From JAUIET01 sp045105115 (GTDB lineage Bacteria > Pseudomonadota > Gammaproteobacteria > Pseudomonadales > JAUIET01), in the NCBI GenBank assembly GCA_045105115.1, contig JBGCDE010000003.1:26780-90779 (forward strand): a DNA stretch of 64,000 nucleotides, given 5' to 3'. A program made the translations under genes and the position numbers. The number at the start of each line of letters is the position of its first letter. Within the stretch, counting starts at the first letter, position 1. A model generated the notes under the pieces. It saw nothing but the letters and a program-made list of their open reading frames with translations. It had not been told where the DNA came from and ran no database searches. Positions 34,479 to 43,326 of this stretch are shown here, piece by piece.

Positions 34479-36533
34479 ATGAGTACAAACTTACTGGCAG
34501 CAAATGTTAAGCGCTTGTTGCTTGCTGGCGCTCTAATTGTGCTATCGATGTATGGATACTCAGATCCATCTGTATCAGATCAGGTTTATTCCGCCAGTTA
34601 TTTCGATCGGTTCGCGCCGCGCACAGCCCGCGATATGCTCAATCAGGTGCCTGGCTTTTTACCCCGCGAAATAGAAGATTCGCGTGGCCTGGGGCAGGCA
34701 TCCAGTAATATTCTGATTAACGGCGCGCGTTCGTCAGGCAAACAAGACAGTGCGCTTGCCGAACTTTCCCGTTTGCCGGCCAATTCTGTGCTCAAAATAG
34801 TCATTCGCGATGGCGCCAGTCTCGGCATTCCGGGTCTCAGTGGCGATGTTGCCGATGTGCTGGTTAACGAAACTATCTCTAGTGGCACTTGGTTGTGGCG
34901 CACTCACCACCGAGACCGCATCGATTCTGTATGGCCACGCTTTGAAGTCTCTATGACCGGTGCGCTTAACGACTGGACCTGGCGCGTAAACGCTCAAAAT
35001 AAGCAGGACCGGTTGGGGCACTGGGGCGATGAATCTGTGTTTGGCCCGGATGGTGCTGTAACAGAAACGCGCGACGAGTTCGTTACTTACAATACTGACC
35101 GGCCTGCCGGGGCTGTTGCCTTGTCCTGGACGCCGGAATCGGGCGACGTCGCGAATCTTTCGCTCTCTTATCGACAAACCAGAAGCGACAACGATGAGAG
35201 CTCGTATCGATTGCCAGAAAACGGCAGTAACCCTAGCTTGCGCTACTTTGATTTTGTTGACAATAAGTGGGTGGCTGAACTGAGTGGCGACTATTTATTC
35301 GCCTTTGCTGATACCTCACTAAAGATCATCGCGTATCAGCGATTTGAGCGGGCACCTCGCACCGTGACTACGGAAGTGTTTGATCTCGAAGAGCGCGAGC
35401 TTAGCCGGCAAATTTTTCGACGTCGTTCGAATGCGGGCGAGAGTATTCTGCGCAGCGAGTATATGTGGGGGCGTGAAGAATCTGAGACATGGCAGTTGGC
35501 TGTTGAGGGTGTTTTCAATTTTATCGATGCGAATTCACTGGTGTTGTCCAGTCAAGATGGAGATCCGCTGGTCAGCAATGAGATTGCCAATGGCAGTTCT
35601 CGCGTTGAAGAAAGGCGCTATCAGGCAACCTTGAGTCATGGGAGGGCCCTTGGCGCACGCACCAGGGCTCAGCTCACCTTGGGTGTAGAGCAATCTAGCT
35701 TAGAGCAATCTGGCGATTCAGGTTTGCAGCGTGAATTCACCCGACCCAAGGGCCAGCTAAGTCTCAGTCACCAGCTAAGCAGCGCAACTTTGCTCAGCGC
35801 CCGACTGGCCAGGGAGGTTGGGCAACTCAATTTCTTTGATTTCATTTCATCTGTTAACCTCGATACAAATAATGCAGCAGCGGGCAATCCTGATTTGGTA
35901 CCGCCGCAAATTTGGTTGCTGGAACTGCAGCTTGAGCAGCAAGTCAGTGATCACGGGAACGTGTCGCTCACGTTTAAGTACGAAGACATTGAAGACATCG
36001 TCGATCAAATACCGATAGGCAATAGTGAGGCGGCCGGCAATCTTGATTCTGCCAAACGCTTTGGTATGCAGTGGGTTTCTACGCTGTATCTTGATGGAAT
36101 GGGTTTGAAAGGCGGTCAGTTGCGCCTAGACTATCTGCTGCAACGCAGCGAGTTAGATGATCCACTAACAGGTGAAAAACGTCGCATCAATGACGATAGA
36201 ATTAGCAACTTATTTGCCGAATTGCGCCATGATATTCCAGCCAGCGATTGGGCGTGGGGCGTCAACTACTCAAGGTTTCGGGAAGCTGATGTATTTCGTC
36301 TTGATGAGCGTAGTCACGAAGCCAGTAACCTTGGGGAAGCCAAAGTGTTCGTTGAGCACAAGAATTTATTTGGAATGAAGCTTAATATTTCGGTTCGCAA
36401 TTTACTCGACAGCAATGACCAATTTGAACGCTCTGTGTATGTTGATCGACGTGACGGACCTTTAAGTTTCCGTGAAAATCGCTTCAGAAAATTCGGTCCG
36501 GTGTACGAGATTCAATTGGAAGGCAATTTCTAG
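34479..36533 (+). CDS. Plug-domain outer-membrane beta-barrel protein (TonB-dependent receptor-like)
   Basis: A 684-residue outer-membrane protein read from ATG 34479; in-frame GTG 34473 and TTG 34422 are other possible starts. A signal peptide (about residues 1-30, KRLLLAGALIVLSMYGYS) is followed at once by a plug-type domain: ARDMLNQVPGFL, NILINGARSSGKQDSA, LKIVIRDGASLGIPGLSGD. A long barrel follows, ending in GNF, the C-terminal aromatic expected for BAM insertion. No TonB box is obvious, so it may work differently from classical receptors. Its stop is immediately followed by the ATG of the DUF4091 gene, so they form one unit. Substrate unknown; a carbohydrate is a guess from the partner. 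Confidence 0.85.
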   Translation: MSTNLLAANVKRLLLAGALIVLSMYGYSDPSVSDQVYSASYFDRFAPRTARDMLNQVPGFLPREIEDSRGLGQASSNILINGARSSGKQDSALAELSRLPANSVLKIVIRDGASLGIPGLSGDVADVLVNETISSGTWLWRTHHRDRIDSVWPRFEVSMTGALNDWTWRVNAQNKQDRLGHWGDESVFGPDGAVTETRDEFVTYNTDRPAGAVALSWTPESGDVANLSLSYRQTRSDNDESSYRLPENGSNPSLRYFDFVDNKWVAELSGDYLFAFADTSLKIIAYQRFERAPRTVTTEVFDLEERELSRQIFRRRSNAGESILRSEYMWGREESETWQLAVEGVFNFIDANSLVLSSQDGDPLVSNEIANGSSRVEERRYQATLSHGRALGARTRAQLTLGVEQSSLEQSGDSGLQREFTRPKGQLSLSHQLSSATLLSARLAREVGQLNFFDFISSVNLDTNNAAAGNPDLVPPQIWLLELQLEQQVSDHGNVSLTFKYEDIEDIVDQIPIGNSEAAGNLDSAKRFGMQWVSTLYLDGMGLKGGQLRLDYLLQRSELDDPLTGEKRRINDDRISNLFAELRHDIPASDWAWGVNYSRFREADVFRLDERSHEASNLGEAKVFVEHKNLFGMKLNISVRNLLDSNDQFERSVYVDRRDGPLSFRENRFRKFGPVYEIQLEGNF

Positions 36534-38426
36534 ATGCAGTCAGCCGATGCCAGCGCCGCACGCTTAACGATCGCGCTGGTGGTTGCCATAGTGCTCGCAA
36601 TATCCTATTCGACTTGGTACGCAACGGGTTCGCTGGCGCACTGTAAATCCTTGTCAGAGCAGTTGCTTCTGTGCCCAGCCAGCGACATGTTAAGACTCAG
36701 AGACAAGCAAGCCCCTGAGTTTGAACATCCCAATTTCGACTTTTCAGAAAGCGGTATCACGCTGCATGCTGCGCGCAATGAAGTTATTGCGTTTCAGCTC
36801 ATTGCACATCGACTTAAGAAAGGAACTCCACAGCAACTAAGTCTGCAACTTAGTGAGCTGCACTCAGATGAAAACGTGTTTGTTGCCAGTGCCAAGGCCT
36901 CACTTTTCCAGGCTTGGTATCACAAAGTAGAAAAGGGCGGCTATTCGTGGGGGCCTGCTAGTAACGTACTACCTTGGCCTGGAAATTATCCCGATGCCTT
37001 GATTCCACAGTTCAGTGGATGTCAGCAAACTGAGACCGTGTTCGAGTCGGTAAGCATTAATCCTGAAGCGGGCACAAATACAGCGCTGTGGATGGATCTT
37101 TATGTTCCCCGTGAACAGCAACCAGGTGTGTATAAAGGGTTCGTGAAATTGCGTTCACCTGATATCGACGATCTTGATCTACCGTTCACATTGCATATAC
37201 ACGACGTGACCTTGCCTGATCGACCCACTGTTGATGCGGTGGGAGAGGTTTACCAGGCGTACGTTCTGGAAGGTGTTGGCGAGCAAAGAGACAGTCCCGA
37301 ATGGGCCGAAATGGCGCACTGCTACCAACGGTTGGCGCATCAACACAGGCTTGTTTTCATCGAACGTTGGGATCAGCCATCGGTGAACAACTGGGCTGCG
37401 TACCGGCAATACGCTGGACCTATGCTTAGCGGCGATTTGTTTACAGCGGCGAATGATTATTATGGGCCTGGCGAGAACACGCCGATATCGGTTTGGCGTA
37501 CTCCGTGGCCGCAGGTGTTCAACGGCCGAATAACTGCGACGCCAAGCGCGAGTGAGCTGAAAGGCTTTGAGGCAGACTCAATGCGTTGGCGGCAAGAAGT
37601 GCAAGCAAATGACTGGTCTTCGACTCGTTATTTCGCCTATGTTTTTGATGAGGTTGACGGACCTAGCGGTAACGAAACAGAAGATGTCAATCTGTCGTAC
37701 AGTTACATTCTAAACGCGCATCGGTCAATGAGTGAGGTGCAACAGGCGATAGATCGTGGTGCAGGCGACGTTAAGATAGACCTGATATGGACGAGTCATG
37801 CTGACCCCAGACGGTGGCTTGATGATGCCGCGCTTAATCTTGTTGGAACTACTCGTCTTTGGGCGCCAAACGCCGACGCGGCACCCAGCGAGTTTCTGCA
37901 GCAGCGTAAAAAGGCTGGTGAACGTGTGTGGTTTTACCACAGTGGACACCCGTCAATCGGAATACATAGCATCAATGCCAGTGGTATTGAGATGCGTACC
38001 TGGGGCGTAATTGCGGCGCGTTATCAACTTGATGGTAACTTGATGTGGGCAGTAAATTTGGGCGACATGGATGCGCCGTATCGCATGCCTGTGTATAAGC
38101 CAGCAGATGATCGTTTTGGTAATGGTGTGATGGTTTACCCGGGCAAGCAGTTGCCGAAAATTGGTTTTGACGCGGTACCAGGTCCAATCCCTTCGATGAG
38201 ACTGAAAGCCTGGCGGCGCGGTTTGCAAGATGCCGAGCTTGCTGAGCTTGGTCGGCGCAATGGAAAACAAGACGCGGTTGAACAACTACTGACAGAAATC
38301 GTGCCCGTCGCATTGGCGGATGCTCAGGATCTGGGTCTTAAGGAAGCGCAGTGGTCGCAAAACCCAGCAGACTGGATAGATTTGAAAATTAATTTATTGC
38401 AACTGGCCAGCCAGCACAGCCGTTAA
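36534..38426 (+). CDS. DUF4091 glycoside-hydrolase-like protein, membrane-anchored or exported
   Basis: This 630-residue protein has an N-terminal hydrophobic helix (about residues 10-30, IALVVAIVLAISYSTWYA) with charged flanks, suggesting a signal anchor or signal peptide. A beta-sandwich N-domain follows (ARNEVIAFQLIAH; VPREQQPGVYKGFVKL). A TIM-barrel-like central part has acidic residues in YVFDEVDGPSG. The C-terminus has the DUF4091 signature PSMRLKAWRRGLQDAELAEL. DUF4091 proteins are usually annotated as putative glycosidases; no activity can be named here. The gene starts the base after the stop of the plug-domain protein, so the two are translationally tied. Confidence 0.82.
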   Translation: MQSADASAARLTIALVVAIVLAISYSTWYATGSLAHCKSLSEQLLLCPASDMLRLRDKQAPEFEHPNFDFSESGITLHAARNEVIAFQLIAHRLKKGTPQQLSLQLSELHSDENVFVASAKASLFQAWYHKVEKGGYSWGPASNVLPWPGNYPDALIPQFSGCQQTETVFESVSINPEAGTNTALWMDLYVPREQQPGVYKGFVKLRSPDIDDLDLPFTLHIHDVTLPDRPTVDAVGEVYQAYVLEGVGEQRDSPEWAEMAHCYQRLAHQHRLVFIERWDQPSVNNWAAYRQYAGPMLSGDLFTAANDYYGPGENTPISVWRTPWPQVFNGRITATPSASELKGFEADSMRWRQEVQANDWSSTRYFAYVFDEVDGPSGNETEDVNLSYSYILNAHRSMSEVQQAIDRGAGDVKIDLIWTSHADPRRWLDDAALNLVGTTRLWAPNADAAPSEFLQQRKKAGERVWFYHSGHPSIGIHSINASGIEMRTWGVIAARYQLDGNLMWAVNLGDMDAPYRMPVYKPADDRFGNGVMVYPGKQLPKIGFDAVPGPIPSMRLKAWRRGLQDAELAELGRRNGKQDAVEQLLTEIVPVALADAQDLGLKEAQWSQNPADWIDLKINLLQLASQHSR

Positions 38427-38525
38427 CGCCTTGGAAACCAGCCGGCACGGCGGTATCCTTTGCGCCCGAATCAATCATCGTTATCGTAACCGTGATTTTA
38501 GCCACCGACTCCCGGAACCCTACCA

Positions 38526-39503
38526 ATGACTCCTGAAGAACGACAAACGTTTGAAGAGGCGCTGCAGACCTTTGTAGGTCGTGCACTTCACCCGGAACCC
38601 AAACGTTCCTATGACGCCGTGAACGAAGCCATGATTCGCCATTGGGCTGAAGTCATGGGCGATAAAAACCCAGCGTATACCGATTCAGAATGGGCGGCTA
38701 ACAGCCAGCGTGGCGAATTGATAGCACCGCCGGCGATGATGTACGCCTGGAATCAGGAAGGTTATGCCGTAGCGTCAGAAGGCCGTCCCAGCGACGGCCT
38801 AAGTGATTTGGTCGCGTTTTTTGATCAGCACGGGTTTACCGGTTCGCTGGGGACTAATGTCGATCAGGAATTCTTCACTGAAGCCAAAATCGGCGATGCT
38901 TTGTTTGAAGACGCGATTATTGAAGAGATCAGTGAGCAGAAAGTAACGGCGCGTGGCCAGGGTTACTTTTTGCAAACACTGGCAAAATTTAGCAATCAGG
39001 CCGGCGATCTTATCGGAACGCAGCGTTTTCGCGTGTTCAAATTTATTCCGCCTGAAGCGCCACCGCAGGCCGCCGCCAGCACTGGTAGTGATGAGCTAGA
39101 GATACCCACTCGAATTCACGCCCCGCGAGGTCAGGACAATGGCTGGTGGTGGGACGCTTGCGATGAAGGCAAGGTGTTGATTCAGCGCTGCAAAAATTGT
39201 CAGACCTTGCGTCATCCGCCAAGACCTATGTGTGGTGAATGCCAATCTACCGATTTCGATTCCGTGGAGTCCACTCTGGACGGTGAGATATTCAGTTTTG
39301 TTGAAATGCATTATCCGAAGTTTCCAGGTTACAAGTACCCGTTGATTGTGGCTGTTATCAGTCTGGCTGAAGGCACGCGGATAATTTCCAATGTTGTGGG
39401 TATCGATTCGCAAGACGTGAAAATCGGCATGAAAGTAAAAGGCAAAGTCGAGCAAGTGGATGAAAAAACCATGTTGCCGCAGTTTTACCCGGTGGAGGCG
39501 TAG
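38526..39503 (+). CDS. ChsH2-like protein: MaoC hydratase-type domain fused to DUF35
   Basis: This is a two-domain protein of 325 residues. The N-terminal part (about 1-175) is a hotdog/MaoC-like domain (HWAEVMGDKNPAYTD, APPAMMYAW). The C-terminal DUF35 part has a zinc ribbon (CKNCQTLRHPPRPMCGEC) and an OB-fold (GEIFSFVEMHYPKFPGYKYP). M. tuberculosis ChsH2 has the same architecture: its MaoC part forms a hydratase with ChsH1 for the shortened steroid side chain, and its DUF35 part binds the aldolase Ltp2. The gene order here, chsH2-chsH1-ltp2, matches that igr operon. The steroid role is inferred. Confidence 0.85.
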   Translation: MTPEERQTFEEALQTFVGRALHPEPKRSYDAVNEAMIRHWAEVMGDKNPAYTDSEWAANSQRGELIAPPAMMYAWNQEGYAVASEGRPSDGLSDLVAFFDQHGFTGSLGTNVDQEFFTEAKIGDALFEDAIIEEISEQKVTARGQGYFLQTLAKFSNQAGDLIGTQRFRVFKFIPPEAPPQAAASTGSDELEIPTRIHAPRGQDNGWWWDACDEGKVLIQRCKNCQTLRHPPRPMCGECQSTDFDSVESTLDGEIFSFVEMHYPKFPGYKYPLIVAVISLAEGTRIISNVVGIDSQDVKIGMKVKGKVEQVDEKTMLPQFYPVEA

Positions 39504-39505
39504 CA

Positions 39506-39925
39506 ATGACACATCAAACTCTGAAATTCGAAGACGTTGCAGTAGGCGACAAATTGTCAGCACTGGATATTGATATCACCAGCTCATTGATTAGCTGTGG
39601 CGCTCTCGCCACGCGTGACTTTGAGCCGTGTCACCATGTGCCAAAGGTTGCGCAAGACATGGGCCTGCCCGATGTGTTTATGAATATTCTCACCAGTCAG
39701 GCTTTAATGGCTCGGTTCGTTACCGATTGGTCTGGGCCGGAAGCGGTGATGAAGGCACTGAAAGTAAAGCTGGGTGCACCGAATGTGCCAGGCATGGTAA
39801 TGACCGTCACCGGAGAAATCGCCGAGAAAGACGACGATAACAAGGTGGTTAAAGTCAATGTGACTGGCGAGAACAATATTTGGGGCATGCACATGGAAGG
39901 CAGCGTGAGTGTTCGGCTGCTCTGA
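39506..39925 (+). CDS. ChsH1-like MaoC-family enoyl-CoA hydratase subunit
   Basis: This is a 139-residue single hotdog-fold protein. The segment CGALATRDFEPCHHVPKVAQ carries the Asp/His pair of MaoC-type hydratases, followed by VFMNILTSQALMARFVTDWS. It closely resembles what I recall of M. tuberculosis ChsH1 (LATRDF, DVHHD, FVNILT, YVTDW). In the family ChsH1 and ChsH2 form the active hydratase together. A GGAGG site at the end of chsH2 precedes its ATG, with a 2-bp gap, so the pair is co-translated. Confidence 0.87.
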   Translation: MTHQTLKFEDVAVGDKLSALDIDITSSLISCGALATRDFEPCHHVPKVAQDMGLPDVFMNILTSQALMARFVTDWSGPEAVMKALKVKLGAPNVPGMVMTVTGEIAEKDDDNKVVKVNVTGENNIWGMHMEGSVSVRLL

Positions 39926-39981
39926 CCTTGGTCGAGAGCTCAGTCTCACAGCAAGCCACTTTTCCAAACTGGAGTTTATGA

Positions 39982-41148
39982 ATGACTATTTGCGACAAAA
40001 CGGCGATTGTAGGAATCGCTAACACCGAGTTTTCAAAAAATTCGGGTCGTTCCGAGCTGCAGCTGGCCGCAGAAGCCACTCGCGACGCGCTCGAGGATGC
40101 CGGACTGAAGCCTGGCGATGTTGATGGTATGACGACGTTCACCATGGACAATACCGACGAAATCGAACTTGCCCGCGCCGTGGGTATTGGTGACCTGCGC
40201 TTTTACTCGCGCGTACCGCACGGTGGCGGTGCAGCGACTGGCCTGATTCATCAAGCAGTAATGGCTGTAGCCAGTGGCATGGCTGAATGCGTAGTGTGTT
40301 ACCGCTCTTTGAACGGGCGTTCAGGTCATCGCTACAGCTCTGGTGTATCTGGCCCATTGCTAACCGCTGATGCCATTCATTGGGGTTGGTATACACCTTA
40401 TGGCTTGATGACACCAGCCAGCTGGGTGGCGATGTACTCACAGCGCTATATGCATTTGACCGAATAATGCCAGGAAGCGATGTTTGAAATCGCCCATGTT
40501 CAACGTGAGTATGCGGCAAAGAATCCGGCGGCCTTATTTTATGAGCAACCCTTCACGCTGGATGATTATGACAACGCCAAGCGCATCGTCTCGCCACTCA
40601 AGCTGCTGGACTGTTGCCTTGAGAGTGACGGCGGCAGTGCGGTGATTATCACCACGGCAGAGCGGGCCAAAGACTTAAAGCACAAGCCGGTTTCTATCAA
40701 GGGCGTAGGCCAGGCGGCTGCAGCCAATATGGAGTCGATGACCAGTTTCTATCGGCCGGAAATAGCTGCGATTCCTTCCATGGACATTGCCGCTAAAGAG
40801 GCTTACCAGCAAAGTGGTTTGTCGCCAGATGATATCGACGCCGCCGTGATCTACGATGCCTTCACACCCATCGTGTTGTGGCAGCTGGAGAGTTGGGGCT
40901 TTTGCGAATCGTATAAGGCACCGCAATTTGTGCTGGATGGCGCCCTGCGAAGCAATGGTCGTTTGCCGACTAATACCCATGGTGGTCAGTTAAGTGAAGC
41001 GTATATTCACGGTGTTAATGGCATTGTGGAGGCCGCTAAACTGGTGCGTGGTAGCTCGGTCAACCAGCCTGAAAAAACCATCAACAATGTGTTGGTCACC
41101 TCAGGTGTTGGCGTGCCTACCGGTGGTGCTTTGCTTGGGAACTTGTAA
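39982..41148 (+). pseudogene. Ltp2-like thiolase-fold steroid aldolase, interrupted by an in-frame TAA
   Basis: The two halves (39982-40467 and 40480-41148) are in one frame, broken only by TAA at 40465-40467 (codon 162). Read through, the 388-residue product matches Ltp2, the lipid-transfer-protein thiolase that does the retro-aldol cleavage in steroid side-chain breakdown. Marks are FSKNSGRSELQLAAEA, VPHGGGAATGLIHQAVMAVA, RYMH, LLDCCLESDGG, LPTNTHGGQLSEAYIHG and TSGVGVPTGG. The residues around the stop align with Ltp2 without a gap, so this is a point nonsense change or a base-call error. ATG 40480 has an AGGAAG 5 bases upstream and could restart translation. Confidence 0.88.
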
Positions 41149-41192
41149 AGTTAATTCTCTAAATACTAAATAAGCTATTGATATAAAAGAAT

Positions 41193-42005
41193 ATGACCAA
41201 TCGATTTGAAGGGCAGGTGGCGATTGTCACAGGCGGCAGTTTAGGCATTGGCCGATCCATCGTTCGCCAGTTGGTACGCGAAGGCGCGCACGTGGTGGCT
41301 TGTGCGCGGCGCAAACCCAAACTGGACGAATTGGTCGCAGAGCTTGCTGATGAAGCGGGCAGTGTGTCTGCAGCGGCACTGGATGTGAATGATCTGGAAG
41401 GCTTCGCCACGTTGATCCAGCAGACCCATGCAGATCACGGCCGGCTGGACATATTGGTTAACAACGCGCCCTCGGTGATTGGCGGCATGGTAGTGGATCA
41501 ATCAATTGATGATTTTCGTGCTAATTTCACCGCCTCGGTAGACAGCGTATTCGTTGGTTGTAAGGAAGCGATGAAGTTGATGATGCAGGCTCGTTCAGGG
41601 TCCATTATCAATATCAGCTCAGTGAGCAGCTTGAGAGCCGGTATGGCAGCTGGTGCTTATTCTGGTTCTAAGGCTGCGGTCAATCAGTTCACCAGTTGCG
41701 CGGCCATGGAAGCCGCACCTTATAACGTGCGACTCAATGTGGTAGCTCCTGGTTCGGTAGTGACACCCGGTCAGCAAGCGGCTTTTCGCAAGAATGAAAA
41801 AGTCAGTGATCTGGTTGCAGGGTCAATTCCAATGCAACGCCATGCCGAGCCAGAAGAAATATCAGAAGCCGTGTGTTTTCTGGCGTCAGCGCAAGCCTCT
41901 TTCATTACCGGCGTCGTGTTGCCTGTTGATGGCGGAAAAACGCCACAGATGTACATACCGTCGTTCGATATCACTGCGTTGCATAACGTAGACGCTGATA
42001 AGTAA
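41193..42005 (+). CDS. Short-chain dehydrogenase/reductase (SDR)
   Basis: A 270-residue classical SDR. The dinucleotide motif is TGGSLGIG and the end of strand 2 is ACARRKPK, where the arginines suggest NADP preference. NNAPSV replaces the usual NNAG. The catalytic set is Ser in NISSVSS, Tyr and Lys in YSGSK, followed by the PG motif VVAPGSVVTPG. The usual C-terminal LPVDGGKTPQ is present. It lies 44 bp after the ltp2-like gene and 2 bp before the histidine-phosphatase gene. The neighbours suggest a steroid or other hydroxyacyl substrate, but the sequence does not show which. Confidence 0.9.
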   Translation: MTNRFEGQVAIVTGGSLGIGRSIVRQLVREGAHVVACARRKPKLDELVAELADEAGSVSAAALDVNDLEGFATLIQQTHADHGRLDILVNNAPSVIGGMVVDQSIDDFRANFTASVDSVFVGCKEAMKLMMQARSGSIINISSVSSLRAGMAAGAYSGSKAAVNQFTSCAAMEAAPYNVRLNVVAPGSVVTPGQQAAFRKNEKVSDLVAGSIPMQRHAEPEEISEAVCFLASAQASFITGVVLPVDGGKTPQMYIPSFDITALHNVDADK

Positions 42006-42007
42006 GC

Positions 42008-42721
42008 ATGGCTACGATTTATGTTGTTCGCCATGGTCAGGCATCGTTTGGTGCAGCAAACTACGACCAACTATCGAAACTAGGCTGTCGCCAGGCGGAG
42101 GTGCTAGGGCATTACTTCCGAGACTGCGATATTCAATTCGATGCAGTGTACAGTGGTGATTTGCAACGCCAGCAAAAAACGGCGCAACTCGCCATCAGTT
42201 CGCAAGCGACTATGCCAGAGCATCATATTGACTCGCGCTTTAACGAAATTCAGAACGATGAACAGATACAATATCTGTTGCCAGAAATAATAAAGAGTCA
42301 GCCTTCGATTAAGGCGCTTGTAGACTCCGGAGCGAAAGACAGCAAGAGTTTCCAAAAGATGGTCGAAGCCTCTTTTAACTTCTGGGTGTCTGAGCAATGT
42401 CGGGATGAACGCATACAAAGCTGGACAGATTATTCAAGCGGTGTGCGCGCTGCCATGCAAGATGCGATGGCTGCAAATGGCTCAGGCAAAACGATAGGAA
42501 TTTTTGCTTCTGGTGGCACAATCGCGACCATCGTGGCGCAGGTTCTGGGCTTGGGTGGCGAGCACACTTATCGATTCTATGAGCCGGTAATCAACTGTTC
42601 GGTCAGCCAGCTTTTCTATAGCCAGGGCGGTCGTAAGGTTTCTCTGTCTTATTTCAACGACCACTCATTCCTTGATGTGCTCGGCCGTCAAATGAATGAA
42701 TCTCTGGTGACCTACCGCTAG
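42008..42721 (+). CDS. Histidine-phosphatase (phosphoglycerate mutase-like) family protein with altered second motif
   Basis: A 237-residue protein with the catalytic RHG motif at the N-terminus (IYVVRHGQASFGAANYDQLS), the conserved second-strand YSGDLQRQQKTAQLA and a Glu-containing FNEIQNDEQ. The position usually holding the second catalytic His (SHGG type) reads FASGGTIATI, with Ser instead. Such a change may alter or weaken phosphatase activity. It starts 2 bp after the SDR stop, so the two genes are coupled. Substrate unknown. Confidence 0.88.
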   Translation: MATIYVVRHGQASFGAANYDQLSKLGCRQAEVLGHYFRDCDIQFDAVYSGDLQRQQKTAQLAISSQATMPEHHIDSRFNEIQNDEQIQYLLPEIIKSQPSIKALVDSGAKDSKSFQKMVEASFNFWVSEQCRDERIQSWTDYSSGVRAAMQDAMAANGSGKTIGIFASGGTIATIVAQVLGLGGEHTYRFYEPVINCSVSQLFYSQGGRKVSLSYFNDHSFLDVLGRQMNESLVTYR

Positions 42722-42910
42722 CCCAAGCAGGGCAATTTGCATGACACTTGGTCAAATAATAACCGCGAGTTGATAAACGGCGTTGTTTTCAGTACTTTAG
42801 GGTGATTATTATAAGCAAATCCTACGGCAAGACGCCGTGTTAAGAGCTTCAGGGAATAAGCAGCAGAACTGGTTCACAAAGAGCCGTCACCAACAAAACG
42901 CTGAATACTG

Positions 42911-43282
42911 ATGATGACTTACCGAGAAAAACCTATTTCTGAAAACAGTGGCATTCGCGCCGAACGGGGTGAGGCCTTGATTGATCAAGTGCAGCAGCAA
43001 CGCCGCTCTTCAATGCCACAGTTTGTCGCGGCTATGCTGGTCATGTTGTTTGCCTGCGGGCTTGCTTTCGGTGCTGTAGCGGCAGACGCGCCAGTGAAAC
43101 CTGAGTCTTCTGCGCAAGAGCAGGACGAACGCCAGGTAAAACGCAGTTCCGCGTTTTGTATTTTCGGTATCGACGACATCAAACTGCGACCTTCTGCAGG
43201 CCGCATGAAAGGCGAAGAACGTAAACCATTACATAATGAAAATGGTGATTGCTGGATGGATAAGCCTGGCCAGATGGCCTGA
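42911..43282 (+). CDS. Hypothetical protein with one membrane segment
   Basis: I do not recognise this 123-residue protein. A polar N-terminus of about 35 residues precedes one hydrophobic stretch (MPQFVAAMLVMLFACGLAFG AVAA in two parts, about 36-59). A polar part follows with two cysteines (SSAFCIFGIDDIKLRPS and NGDCWMDKPG). The ATG pair at 42911/42914 has no strong ribosome site. It sits alone between the phosphatase and an SDR, with a 189-bp upstream gap that shows only weak AT-rich promoter-like sequence. Coding is plausible from composition but unproven. Confidence 0.55.
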   Translation: MMTYREKPISENSGIRAERGEALIDQVQQQRRSSMPQFVAAMLVMLFACGLAFGAVAADAPVKPESSAQEQDERQVKRSSAFCIFGIDDIKLRPSAGRMKGEERKPLHNENGDCWMDKPGQMA

Positions 43283-43326
43283 GCGCATAAGCATGCTAGC
43301 ATTCGATCTTCGTTCTGGAGGTCGAC

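Noticed and set aside
34157..34503. Open frames running across the tRNA-Cys and tRNA-Leu genes
   Set aside because: They are read from tRNA sequence; such frames are a known annotation artefact.
40465..40467. Recoding of the ltp2 stop as selenocysteine
   Set aside because: Selenocysteine uses TGA and the codon here is TAA; there is also no reason for the family to use it.
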